From positions 678,001 to 742,000 of the forward strand of contig JADJTL010000001.1 in the NCBI GenBank assembly GCA_016711215.1: a stretch of DNA of 64,000 nt, written 5' to 3'. A program made the translations under genes and the position numbers. Under the pieces are notes generated by a model. The model was not told where the DNA came from and searched no databases. It saw nothing but the letters and a program-made list of their open reading frames with translations. Shown here one piece after another: positions 45,087 through 53,140 of this stretch. Numbering within the stretch: position 1 is the first letter of the stretch; each line of letters begins with the position of its first letter. The DNA is from Pseudomonadota bacterium. Its GTDB lineage: Bacteria > Myxococcota_A > Polyangia > GCA-2747355.

Positions 45087-46583
45087 CTAGGGCGTCTCTG
45101 GGTCCGGATCGGGCCGATAGCGCAGGCGCGGTTTGCGGGCGGCGCGGGCCTCATCGAGCCGACCCACGCCGGCCAGGTGCGGCGCGCTGCGCAGCAGGTC
45201 CGGACTGCTGTGCGCCTCCTCGACGATCGCGGCGAGCGCGGCGACGAAGGCATCGAGCGTCTCGGGCGCCTCGGTCTCGGTCGGTTCGACCATCAACGCG
45301 CCGGGCACGACCAAGGGGAAGTAGACCGTGGGGGGATGGAAGCCGTAGTCGATCAGCCGCTTCGCCAGGTCGACCGTGCTCAGCCCGAGTGGTCGCAGGT
45401 CGCGGTCCGAGGCCACGACCTCGTGCATGCAGTGTTGGGGATGCGGCACGTGGAGCAGCGCCCGAAGCTGCACCCGCAGGTAGTTGGCGTTCAACACCGC
45501 GAGCTCACTGACGCGGCTGAGCCCCTCGGCCCCATGCTCGCGCAAGTAGACCCAGGCGCGCAGCAGCACGAGGAAATTGCCCCAGAAGCTGCGCAGCCGG
45601 CCGATCGAGCGCGGGCGATCGTAGTCGAGGCGCAGCCGCTCGCCCACGCGCTCGACGGTGGGGATCGGGAGGAAGGGCTCGAGCGCCGCGCTCACGCCCA
45701 CCGGGCCCGCGCCGGGCCCGCCGCCGCCATGGGGCGTGGCGAAGGTCTTGTGGAGATTGAAGTGCATCGCGTCGACGCCGATGTCGCCGGGCCGGAACTT
45801 TCCCATCACCGCGTTGAAGTTGGCCCCGTCCATGTACACCAGGCCGCCCGCGCGATGGACCATCTCGGCGATCTCGACGATATGCGTCTCGAAGAGGCCA
45901 AGCGTGTTGGGGTTGGTGATCATCAGCGCGGCGACCTCGTCGTCGAGCGCCGCGCGGACCGTCTCCGGCTCGAGAACGCCGCGCTCGGCGGAGGTGGGGA
46001 GCTCCAGCGCCGTGAAGCCGTTGAGCGTGCAGGTGGCGGGATTGGTGCCGTGCGCCGTGTCGGGGATCAGGACCTTGCGCCGCGCCTGCCCGCGGTCGGC
46101 GTGGTAGGCGCGGATCATCATCAGGCCGCAGAGCTCACCGTGCGCACCGGCGGCGGGCTGCAGCGTCACGCGCGAAAACCCGCCGAGCGCCTTGAGCATC
46201 TGCTCGAGCTCATGCAGCAGCAGCAGCGCACCCTGGAGCTGTTCCTCGGGCTGGTAGGGGTGCAGGTCGGCGAAGGCGGGCAGACCGGCGGCGAGGTCGG
46301 CGATCCGCGGGTTGTACTTCATCGTGCACGAGCCGAGCGGATACATCGCCGTATCGATGCTCATGTTCCACTGCGAGAGGCGCGTGTAATGGCGCACGAC
46401 CTGCGGCTCGCTGACCTCGGGCAGCGCCGGTGGCTGGTCCCGCAGCAGCGCCGCGGGCCAAAGGGCCTGCAGGTCTACCGCTGGCACGTCGCAGGCCGGC
46501 AGGGAGGCACCGCTGCGACCAGGGTGGCCATAGGCGAAGATCGGTCGCTCGTGGTGCAGCAGACCGCTGAGGGGCTGGCTCAT
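45087..46583 (-). CDS. gcvPB: glycine dehydrogenase (decarboxylating) subunit 2
   Basis: A 498-residue PLP-containing half of the glycine cleavage P-protein. The PLP lysine is in AMHFNLHKTFATPHGGGGPG; other P-protein marks are YPLGSCTMKYNPRI, LQPAAGAHGELCGLMMIRAY, DTAHGTNPA and VYMDGANFNAV. It works with GcvPA to decarboxylate glycine onto the lipoyl arm of GcvH. The ATG at 46583 overlaps the gcvPA stop (ATGA), so subunits are translationally coupled. Last gene of gcvT-gcvH-gcvPA-gcvPB. Confidence 0.95.
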   Translation of the reverse strand: MSQPLSGLLHHERPIFAYGHPGRSGASLPACDVPAVDLQALWPAALLRDQPPALPEVSEPQVVRHYTRLSQWNMSIDTAMYPLGSCTMKYNPRIADLAAGLPAFADLHPYQPEEQLQGALLLLHELEQMLKALGGFSRVTLQPAAGAHGELCGLMMIRAYHADRGQARRKVLIPDTAHGTNPATCTLNGFTALELPTSAERGVLEPETVRAALDDEVAALMITNPNTLGLFETHIVEIAEMVHRAGGLVYMDGANFNAVMGKFRPGDIGVDAMHFNLHKTFATPHGGGGPGAGPVGVSAALEPFLPIPTVERVGERLRLDYDRPRSIGRLRSFWGNFLVLLRAWVYLREHGAEGLSRVSELAVLNANYLRVQLRALLHVPHPQHCMHEVVASDRDLRPLGLSTVDLAKRLIDYGFHPPTVYFPLVVPGALMVEPTETEAPETLDAFVAALAAIVEEAHSSPDLLRSAPHLAGVGRLDEARAARKPRLRYRPDPDPETP

Positions 46584-48013
46584 CGGCTGGCCTCGCGCAG
46601 CGCCGCCACCAGGCGGTCGATGTCTTGGCGTCGGTGCAGGTCGCTGATGCCGACGAGGAGCGTGGCGCGCTCGCGCTCGTCGAAGGCGCCGAGCGCGACG
46701 CCGGGGACGACCCCGTGTTGGTCGCTGGCATAGGCCACCAGCGCGGCCGCATCCCCGCCGGGAACGCGCACCGCGAACTCGTTGAAGAAGGGCGCGGGGA
46801 AGCGCATGGCGAAGCCCGGCAGCGCCGCGATGGCGCGTTGGGCATAGACCGCCTTGGCGAGGTTCAGCTGCGCCAGGCGCCGCAGCCCCTGGGGACCGAG
46901 CAGCGCCAGGTGGATCGTGAAGCGCAGCGCGATCAGCCCGTGGTTGGTGCAGATGTTCGAGGTGGCCTTGGCCCGCCGAATGTGCTGCTCGCGCGTCGAG
47001 AGCGTCAGCACGTAGCCGGTGCGCCCGTGGACGTCGACGGTCTCGCCGACCAGGCGACCCGGGAGCTGGCGCAGCGCCTTCGCGCCTGAGGCGCCGAAGA
47101 GGCCGACCCCGGGCCCGCCGCAGGAAGGTGGTCCGGCCAGTCCGAGACCCTCACCGACGACGATGTCCGCGCCCGCGCGACCCGGGGCCTGGAGCAGGCC
47201 GAGCGCGAGCGGTTCGGTGCAAAGCGCGACCAGCAAGGCACAGTGGTCATGCGCGGCCTTGGCGAGCGGGATCAGATCCTCGAGCACGCCGAAGAAGCTC
47301 GGCGTCTGGATCACCACGCAGGCCACATCGCGCGCCAGGCGAGCCTGCAGGCCGTCGAGATCGGTGGCGCCGGCAGCGTTAGACGGTAGCGACTCGAGCG
47401 CGACGTCGTCGCCGAGCCCCGAGAGGTAGCTGCGACAGGTCTGGAGATACTCTGGGTGGATCCCCGCCGAGATCAGAGCGCGTGGGCGGCCGGTGAGCCG
47501 GCGCGCCATCAGCAGCGCCTCGGCGGCGGCCGAGGCCCCGTCGTACATCGAGGCGTTGGCGTAGTCGCTGCCGAAGAGCTCACAGACGATGGTCTGGAAC
47601 TCGAAGATCGCGGCCAGCGTGCCCTGGCTGACCTCGGCCTGATAGGGCGTGTAGGCGGTGGCGAACTCGCCGCGCGCCGCCAAGCTATCGACGGCGGCCG
47701 GAATGGCATGGCGTGGCAGTCCAGCGCCGATGAAGGGGAGGGGGCCCTCGTCGTCCGCCTCGCGCTGGTTGCCGAGCGCGCCGCCCGTCGCGCCGCTGGC
47801 GCCGCGGCCGAGGGTGCTGCTGACCGTGTTGCGTCGGCCGAGGCGCTGCAGCTCGCGGCGCAGCTCGGGCTCGCTCAGCGCTGGGGGCAGGTCGAGCGTG
47901 CCGCGAAAGCGCGCCGCCTCGGGGATGACGTCAAAGAGCGCCTCGAGGTCGGGGACGCCGATCGCCTGCAGCATCGCGCTGATCTGCTGCTCGGTATGGG
48001 GTAGGTCGCGCAC
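46580..48013 (-). CDS. gcvPA: glycine dehydrogenase (decarboxylating) subunit 1
   Basis: A 477-residue non-PLP partner subunit of the split P-protein. Family marks are FIGAGLPRHAIPAAVD, ARGEFATAYTPYQAEVSQGT, SMYDGASAAAEALLMARR, and EQHIRRAKATSNICTN. The start GTG 48013 (VRDLPHTEQQ) was chosen because it begins at the conserved N-terminus; the in-frame extension further upstream merely runs through gcvH. It begins 32 nt after gcvH. Confidence 0.93.
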   Translation of the reverse strand: MRDLPHTEQQISAMLQAIGVPDLEALFDVIPEAARFRGTLDLPPALSEPELRRELQRLGRRNTVSSTLGRGASGATGGALGNQREADDEGPLPFIGAGLPRHAIPAAVDSLAARGEFATAYTPYQAEVSQGTLAAIFEFQTIVCELFGSDYANASMYDGASAAAEALLMARRLTGRPRALISAGIHPEYLQTCRSYLSGLGDDVALESLPSNAAGATDLDGLQARLARDVACVVIQTPSFFGVLEDLIPLAKAAHDHCALLVALCTEPLALGLLQAPGRAGADIVVGEGLGLAGPPSCGGPGVGLFGASGAKALRQLPGRLVGETVDVHGRTGYVLTLSTREQHIRRAKATSNICTNHGLIALRFTIHLALLGPQGLRRLAQLNLAKAVYAQRAIAALPGFAMRFPAPFFNEFAVRVPGGDAAALVAYASDQHGVVPGVALGAFDERERATLLVGISDLHRRQDIDRLVAALREASR

Positions 48014-48045
48014 TGGGTCGTCACCGGCAGCCGGAGGGCCGCACG

Positions 48046-48438
48046 CTAATGGGCAGTCTGAGCAGCGGCGAGCAGCGCCGTGTACGCCGCGGCGTCGAGT
48101 AGCTGCTCGAACTCCGCGCCGCTCGGCTCGAGGGCGATCATCCAGCCCTCGCCAAAGGGCGCGCTGTTGACCAGCTCCGGCTCGTCCTCCAGCCGCGGAT
48201 TGATCGCGGCGACGCGCCCCGAGAGCGGGGCATAGAGCTCTGAGACCGACTTCACCGATTCGATCGTGCCGAAGGGCTGCCCGGCGCGGACCAGGTCTCC
48301 GACGGCCGGCAGCTCGACCAGCGTGATGTCGCCGAGCTGCTCGACGGCGAAGGCGGTGACGCCGATGGTCACGCGGCCTTCGTCGCGGCGCGCCCACTCA
48401 TGGTCCTTGGTATAACGTCGATCGCTCGGGTTGGGCAT
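48046..48438 (-). CDS. gcvH: glycine cleavage system H protein
   Basis: A 130-residue lipoyl carrier shuttling the aminomethyl group between P, T and L proteins. The lipoylated Lys is in TIESVKSVSELYAPLSG; other marks are YTKDHEWARRDEGRVTIGVT and FGEGWMIAL. The ATG at 48438 is preceded by GAGGAGGAG. It begins 20 nt after gcvT. Length is normal for GcvH. Confidence 0.95.
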   Translation of the reverse strand: MPNPSDRRYTKDHEWARRDEGRVTIGVTAFAVEQLGDITLVELPAVGDLVRAGQPFGTIESVKSVSELYAPLSGRVAAINPRLEDEPELVNSAPFGEGWMIALEPSGAEFEQLLDAAAYTALLAAAQTAH

Positions 48439-48458
48439 CCGCTGCTCCTCCTCGCCGT

Positions 48459-49598
48459 TCACGGCTGGTGTGCGCCCGCGGACGATCGTGCCCCGGCGCG
48501 CAAGAAAGGACCCCTTACCACTTCGGCGACAATCGCCTTGCCGCGGGACTCGACCTGCAGCCGTTGGCCTGGCGCCGCGTGCGTCGTCGGCACATAGGCG
48601 AGCGCGATCGCCGTCTTCAGCGAGGGCGACATCGTGCCGCTGGTGACGGCGCCAATCCGCGCTCCGAGCGCCGTCTCGCCGCTGCCATCGTGGACGGGGT
48701 AGCCCGCGCGGGCGATGCCGCGCGAGCGCATGGTCAAGCCGACGAGCCGTCGCTTCAAACCCTGGCGCTGCTGCTCCAGGAGCGGCGCTCGGCCGATGAA
48801 GTCCTTCTGCGCGAGCTTGACGGTCCAGCCCAAGCCCGCCTCTAAGGGGGTGGTCGTCTCGTCGAGATCCTGCCCGTAGAGCAGCAGGCGGGCCTCCAAA
48901 CGCAGCGTGTCGCGGGCGCCCAGGCCGCAGGGCTGAAGGTCGTGGGCGGCGCCCGCCTCGTGCAGGGCCGCCCAGAGACGCGGCGCCGCGTCGGCGCTGC
49001 AGAAGAGCTCTAGTCCATCCTCGCCGGTGTAGCCGGTGCGTGCAGCGATGCAGCTCGCGCCCGCGGCCTGCGCCGCGGCCAAGCGAAAGCGCGGGAGCGC
49101 GCTGAGGGCCGGTCCGGCCAGCGCAGACCACGTCGCCAGCGCTCGCGGCCCCTGCAGCGCCAGCAGGGCCCACTGCTCGCTCTCGTCCTCGACGCTGCAG
49201 TCCGCGCTGGCGTGGGCGCGGAACCAGTCCGCGTCCTTCTGCACGTTGGCGGCGTTGACGACGACCATCAGGTGGTCGGCACGCTGCCGATAGACCACGC
49301 AGTCATCGATCACGCCGCCCAGGGGGTTGCAGAGCGGGGTGTAGACGGCCTGGCCGTCGGCGGCGTCGGAAATCGTGTTGGTCGCCAGGCGCTCGATCGT
49401 GGCCAGCGCGCCCGGCCCACGGAGCACCAGCTCGCCCATATGGCTGACGTCGAAGAGCCCGACCGCTTGGCGCACGGCGAGGTGCTCGGCGACGATGCCG
49501 CGGTACTGCAGCGGCATCAGGTGTCCGGCGAAGGGCACCAGTCGCGCGCCGGCCTCGCGATGGGCGGTGATCAGCGGCGTGGTCTTGAGCTGGTCCAT
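48459..49598 (-). CDS. gcvT: glycine cleavage system T protein (aminomethyltransferase)
   Basis: A 379-residue tetrahydrofolate-dependent enzyme releasing ammonia and methylene-THF. Marks are GARLVPFAGHLMPLQYRGIV, GLFDVSHMGE with the catalytic Asp region, RTGYTGEDGLELF, GLGARDTLRLEA and IGAVTSGTMSPSL. The start ATG 49598 (MDQLKTTPL) was chosen; 29 more in-frame residues upstream cover the promoter. First gene of the gcv operon, divergent from a NUDIX gene. Confidence 0.95.
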   Translation of the reverse strand: MDQLKTTPLITAHREAGARLVPFAGHLMPLQYRGIVAEHLAVRQAVGLFDVSHMGELVLRGPGALATIERLATNTISDAADGQAVYTPLCNPLGGVIDDCVVYRQRADHLMVVVNAANVQKDADWFRAHASADCSVEDESEQWALLALQGPRALATWSALAGPALSALPRFRLAAAQAAGASCIAARTGYTGEDGLELFCSADAAPRLWAALHEAGAAHDLQPCGLGARDTLRLEARLLLYGQDLDETTTPLEAGLGWTVKLAQKDFIGRAPLLEQQRQGLKRRLVGLTMRSRGIARAGYPVHDGSGETALGARIGAVTSGTMSPSLKTAIALAYVPTTHAAPGQRLQVESRGKAIVAEVVRGPFLRAGARSSAGAHQP

Positions 49599-49670
49599 GC
49601 GGCAGAGACCGTCCGGGGCGACGCCGCCCACCGGCGATGCGACGGCATGCCAGCGACGCGACCGGCGGCG

Positions 49671-49698
49671 AGCATAGACGAACACCGAGCAGCGTCAA
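49671..49698 (-). promoter_or_regulatory. probable gcv operon promoter
   Basis: On the minus strand TTGACG (49698-49693) and TATGCT (49676-49671) lie 16 nt apart. The predicted transcript would have a leader of about 65 nt before gcvT, too short for a tandem glycine riboswitch; none was seen. Best sigma70 match in the window, but visual only. Confidence 0.5.
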
Positions 49699-49729
49699 GA
49701 GTGGTCGCGCCGCGGCGGATGCGGTAACG

Positions 49730-50395
49730 ATGCCCGGCACGATGAAGACGAATCAGCTGGACGTGAGCGCGAGCGAGACTCACGGCGCGGGGGGCTTCCT
49801 CGCCTTGCGCCGCTGCCGACTGCGGCATTGGGATGGGCAAGGCGCGGCCTCTCCGCCCTTCGTCATCGACGTCGTCGAGCGCTCGCTGGGTACGGATGCG
49901 GTGGTCGTGCTGCCCTTCGCGCGGCGGCCGGATCGCGTGTTGTTGCGGCGTGGCCTTCGTCCGGCCTTGCGCCTCGGTCGCGCGCAGGGCCTCTTGCGCG
50001 AGGGCACGGCGGCGCCGCTGCTGCAGCTCGAGGCGGTCGCGGGCGTGGTCGAGCGGGACGACAAAGGCGCAGTGGAGCTGCTGCGCCGCGCCGCGCTGGA
50101 GCTGCACGAGGAGGCGGGTCTGCAGGTAGCCGAGACAGCGCTGAGGCCGCTGGGACCGCCAGCCTTCCTCTCGCCGGGGCTGATGGCCGAGCGGATCTAC
50201 TTCTTCGCGGTCGAAGCCGCGCTGACGGCGGAGCCCGCTTGCCCTCCGGCCGGCGATGGCAGCCCCTTCGAGCTCGGTGCCACGCTCGAGCTGCTCGAGC
50301 TCGACGAGGCGCTGGCGCGCTGTGGACGGGGTGAGATCGAGGATCTGAAGACCGAGTGTGCCCTGCGGCGGCTCGCCCAGTGGTTGGTGGGCTAG
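49730..50395 (+). CDS. NUDIX hydrolase-like protein
   Basis: A 221-residue protein. The NUDIX helix reads GAVELLRRAALELHEEAGL: the E-x-x-E-E core is present but the usual Arg before it is Leu, and the fold around it (VVVLPFARRPDRVLLRRG, LEAVAGVV, FLSPGLMAERIYFFAVEA) matches ADP-ribose pyrophosphatase-like enzymes. Probably hydrolyses a nucleoside diphosphate derivative, if active. ATG 49742 is an alternative start. It is divergent from gcvT and ends 4 nt before dacB. Confidence 0.75.
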   Translation: MPGTMKTNQLDVSASETHGAGGFLALRRCRLRHWDGQGAASPPFVIDVVERSLGTDAVVVLPFARRPDRVLLRRGLRPALRLGRAQGLLREGTAAPLLQLEAVAGVVERDDKGAVELLRRAALELHEEAGLQVAETALRPLGPPAFLSPGLMAERIYFFAVEAALTAEPACPPAGDGSPFELGATLELLELDEALARCGRGEIEDLKTECALRRLAQWLVG

Positions 50396-50399
50396 CGCG

Positions 50400-51983
50400 G
50401 TGGGGAAGGTCGGGCGGTGGCGCTGTCTCTGGCGCGGTTGGCGCGACGGCCGAGGGCCGGGAGCGGCGAGCGCGGGGCTCCGGTTAGCGCTGACGCTGGC
50501 GTGCGTGCTGGGCGCGACGGCCGGATCGGGGAGCGCGCTGCCCGCCGATGCCGAAGCGGCCGCTGGCGGAGCGGCGGGCGGGACGGCGCAGCTCGCGGCC
50601 CTGCTCGCCGATCGACGGCTCGGCGGCGCCAAGGTCGGCTTGCTCGCGGTCGACCTCGCCAGCGGCCGCGTGCTGGCCGAGCACGAGGCCGACGGTCCGT
50701 TGCTGGTGGCCTCGACGGTCAAGCTGATCACCGCGGCCGCGGCGTTGGACGTCCTCGGTCCCCACTATCGCTTTCGCACCGAGGTCTTTTCACTGCCGGT
50801 GGCGATCCGCGGCGGCGTCTTGACCGGCGATCTCTACCTCAAGGGCTTTGGTGATCCCTCGCTCGACGCGCCGGACCTCTGGCGCCTGGCCCGCCGCCTG
50901 CGCGCGCTCGGCCTCCGTCGGGTCCGTGGCGCTCTGGTCCTGGACGAGAGCTATTTCGACGCCTCGCCTCTGCCGCCGCTCTATGAAACGCGTGACACCG
51001 ACGCCGCCTATCGCGCGGCGACGGGCGCCTTGAGCCTGCACGAGAACGCGGTGACGATTGGGGTGCGGCCGTCGGCGGTCGGTCAGCCCGTCGAGGTAAC
51101 GCTGATTCCGGCCAGCGCCTATCTGCAGCTCGAGAACGGCGCCCTCACCGTGGGGCCGCCGCGGCGCAGCGCCCTGATCATAAGTGCGCGGTCGGCGCCC
51201 GACGGGACGGTGGTCAGCGTGCAAGGCGCGTTGCGGGCTGGTGCGCGCCCTGTCTGGACGCGTCGGCGCGTCGAGGATCCGGGCCTCTTCGTCGGCATCA
51301 CCTTTCGCGAGCTCCTCGAGCGAGAAGGCATCCGCTTCGGTCGCTCGGCGCTGCGGCGTGGAGCGCTGCCACCACGAGCACGCCGGCTCCTCGTCCATCA
51401 ATCCGTGCCCCTGAGCGACGTGATTCGGCGCATGAACAAGCGCAGCAGCAACCTAATCGCCGAGCAGCTCGTGCGCGTGCTGGGCGCCGAGGCCTCCGCT
51501 GTGCCAGGCACCTGGGCCGCTGGCCTGGCGGTGATCGAGCGTCACCTGGCGGCGGGCGGCCTGCGGCGCGGGAGCTATCAGCTAAAGAACGGTTCGGGGC
51601 TCTACGAGTCCGCGGTCTTTTCGCCGCGGCAGATCGTCTCCGTGCTCGCGGAGGCCTGGCGCAGCTTTCGCTGGGGACCCGAGTTCGTCGCCTCGCTGGC
51701 GATTGCCGGCGCCGATGGGACCCTCGCCCATCGTTTCGTCGGCAGCGACGCGGCGCATTGGGTGCGCGGCAAGACCGGCACGCTGGCCGACGTCGTGGCC
51801 CTCAGCGGCTACGGCGGCGAGGCCAGCGGTCAGTCGCCGATCGCCTTCAGCATCGTCTTCAACGGGCTCGCGAGCGATCGCGTGCGGGTCGCGCGGCGCG
51901 TCGCCGACGCGCTGGTTCAGGCGTTGCTGGCTGAGCAGCGCAGGGGTCCCGCGCCCGCGCAGCGGGGGCCTCAGGGCAGGTAG
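50400..51983 (+). CDS. dacB: PBP4-type D-alanyl-D-alanine carboxypeptidase/endopeptidase
   Basis: A 527-residue periplasmic S13-family penicillin-binding protein trimming peptidoglycan peptides. Start GTG 50400, with a Trp/Arg-rich N-region and signal peptide (LRLALTLACVLGATAG). Active-site motifs are all present: SxxK in ASTVKLITAA, SxN in KRSSNLIAEQ, and KTG in RGKTGTLADVV. The insert between the first and second motifs gives the length typical of DacB. The 3' end overlaps the UbiA gene convergently by 13 nt. Confidence 0.9.
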   Translation: MGKVGRWRCLWRGWRDGRGPGAASAGLRLALTLACVLGATAGSGSALPADAEAAAGGAAGGTAQLAALLADRRLGGAKVGLLAVDLASGRVLAEHEADGPLLVASTVKLITAAAALDVLGPHYRFRTEVFSLPVAIRGGVLTGDLYLKGFGDPSLDAPDLWRLARRLRALGLRRVRGALVLDESYFDASPLPPLYETRDTDAAYRAATGALSLHENAVTIGVRPSAVGQPVEVTLIPASAYLQLENGALTVGPPRRSALIISARSAPDGTVVSVQGALRAGARPVWTRRRVEDPGLFVGITFRELLEREGIRFGRSALRRGALPPRARRLLVHQSVPLSDVIRRMNKRSSNLIAEQLVRVLGAEASAVPGTWAAGLAVIERHLAAGGLRRGSYQLKNGSGLYESAVFSPRQIVSVLAEAWRSFRWGPEFVASLAIAGADGTLAHRFVGSDAAHWVRGKTGTLADVVALSGYGGEASGQSPIAFSIVFNGLASDRVRVARRVADALVQALLAEQRRGPAPAQRGPQGR

Positions 51984-52849
51984 ATGATCGCGGCGGTCGA
52001 GAGGCCCCAGAGCCCGGCATTGAGCAAGAAGGGCCAGTCGCGGAGCATCGCGTCGGTGGGGCTCTCGGCCTGGGTGTGGCGCCCGACGAGCTGCAGGAAG
52101 CGCAGGACGCCGAGGACGACGAAGGGGACCGTCCACAACAGCGTGCCGGCGCCGAAGAAGCGCTTCGTATGCGCGGAGACCGTATAGAGGGCGTAGCTCA
52201 CGCAGGTCGCCGCCGCCAGCGCCCAGAGCAGCACCACGAGCGACGTCAGGTGGTAGCGCGCCAGCACCGGCCGTCGCGCCCCGGCCCGCTGCCGGTCGCC
52301 GGCATTGGCCAGCTCGTGCGCGCGCTTGCCGAAGCCGAGCAGGCAGGCCAGCACAAAGGTGCAGATCAGCAGCCAGGGCGACGCCACCACGGCGAGCGCC
52401 ACCGCGCCCGCGAGGACGCGCAGCAGGAAGCCGGCGGCGATGCTGAGCACGTCGACGAAGGGCAGGTGCTTGAGATGCAGCGAGTAGGCCAGGTTGACGA
52501 TCAGGTAGCCCGCGGCGCAGGCGAAGCAGGGGAGGCCCAGCAGCGCCGCGAGCGCGAGCGAGACGAGAATCAGCAGCGCGGCGGCCGTTTGCGCGGCGGC
52601 GAGCGGCAGGCGGCCAGACGCGATCGCCCGCAAGCGCTTGATCGGATGGGCGCGGTCGTTGTCGAGATCGAAGAGGTCGTTGATCAGATAGACGGCCCCC
52701 GAGAGCAGACAGAAGGCGAGGACCGCGAGCAGACTGCGGAGCAGCAAGGGTGGCGAGGTGAGCTGCTTGGAAAAGAGCAGTGGGGCCGCGACGAAGAGGT
52801 TCTTCGTCCACTGGTGCGGACGCAGCGAACTCAGGAGACCGACGACCAT
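51971..52849 (-). CDS. UbiA-family prenyltransferase (decaprenyl-phosphate phosphoribosyltransferase-like)
   Basis: A 292-residue integral membrane protein with about eight helices. The opening LRPHQWTKNLFVAAPLLFSK, the aspartate motif YLINDLFDLDNDRAHP, and the second acidic loop YSLHLKHLPFVDV match the phosphoribosyl-decaprenyl-phosphate synthase subgroup, which makes arabinose-lipid precursors in actinobacteria. No arabinan genes are nearby, so the lipid product is unknown. The start ATG 52849 is preferred; a GTG at 52915 would add 22 residues encoded partly by the 35-bp repeat. Confidence 0.8.
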   Translation of the reverse strand: MVVGLLSSLRPHQWTKNLFVAAPLLFSKQLTSPPLLLRSLLAVLAFCLLSGAVYLINDLFDLDNDRAHPIKRLRAIASGRLPLAAAQTAAALLILVSLALAALLGLPCFACAAGYLIVNLAYSLHLKHLPFVDVLSIAAGFLLRVLAGAVALAVVASPWLLICTFVLACLLGFGKRAHELANAGDRQRAGARRPVLARYHLTSLVVLLWALAAATCVSYALYTVSAHTKRFFGAGTLLWTVPFVVLGVLRFLQLVGRHTQAESPTDAMLRDWPFLLNAGLWGLSTAAIIYLP

Positions 52850-52883
52850 CAGACTAGCGCTTAGCGCCCGCTGCCACCGCTTG

Positions 52884-52977
52884 TCAACGGCGGGGCGGGC
52901 GGCGCCGTCTGCCACTTTTCAACGGCGGGGCGGGCGGCGCCGCCTGCCACTTTTCAACGGCGGGGCGGGCGGCGCCG
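52884..52977. repeat. 35-bp tandem repeat, about 2.7 copies
   Basis: The unit TCAACGGCGGGGCGGGCGGC followed by GCCGTCTGCCACTTT begins at 52884, 52919 and 52954 with a period of 35; the third copy is partial. It lies between the UbiA gene (minus) and the GltJ-like gene (plus), in the divergent gap. Confidence 0.8.
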
Positions 52978-53140
52978 CCCCTGCAGGTTGCTCGTGGCGC
53001 CGCTGCCACGCTGCCCGTGACGGCGGATCCCAGCGTCCGACTCGTGGCGCAGGCGCGGCGAGCGTGCGACACTCGGAGCCAATCGCGAGCAGGTTGACCG
53101 CGCGACCGCGGTCCGGCATCTTTGTAACGAAGAAGACAAG

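Noticed and set aside
46580..48397. GcvPA with a 128-residue N-terminal extension
   Set aside because: The extension overlaps gcvH in another frame; the conserved GcvPA N-terminus begins at GTG 48013.
49599..49740. Glycine riboswitch upstream of gcvT
   Set aside because: No paired aptamer pattern was seen and the space from the likely promoter is too short.
52919..53119. Small minus-strand open frames in the 35-bp repeat
   Set aside because: They translate repeat units into Pro/Arg-rich peptides without ribosome sites or homology signs.
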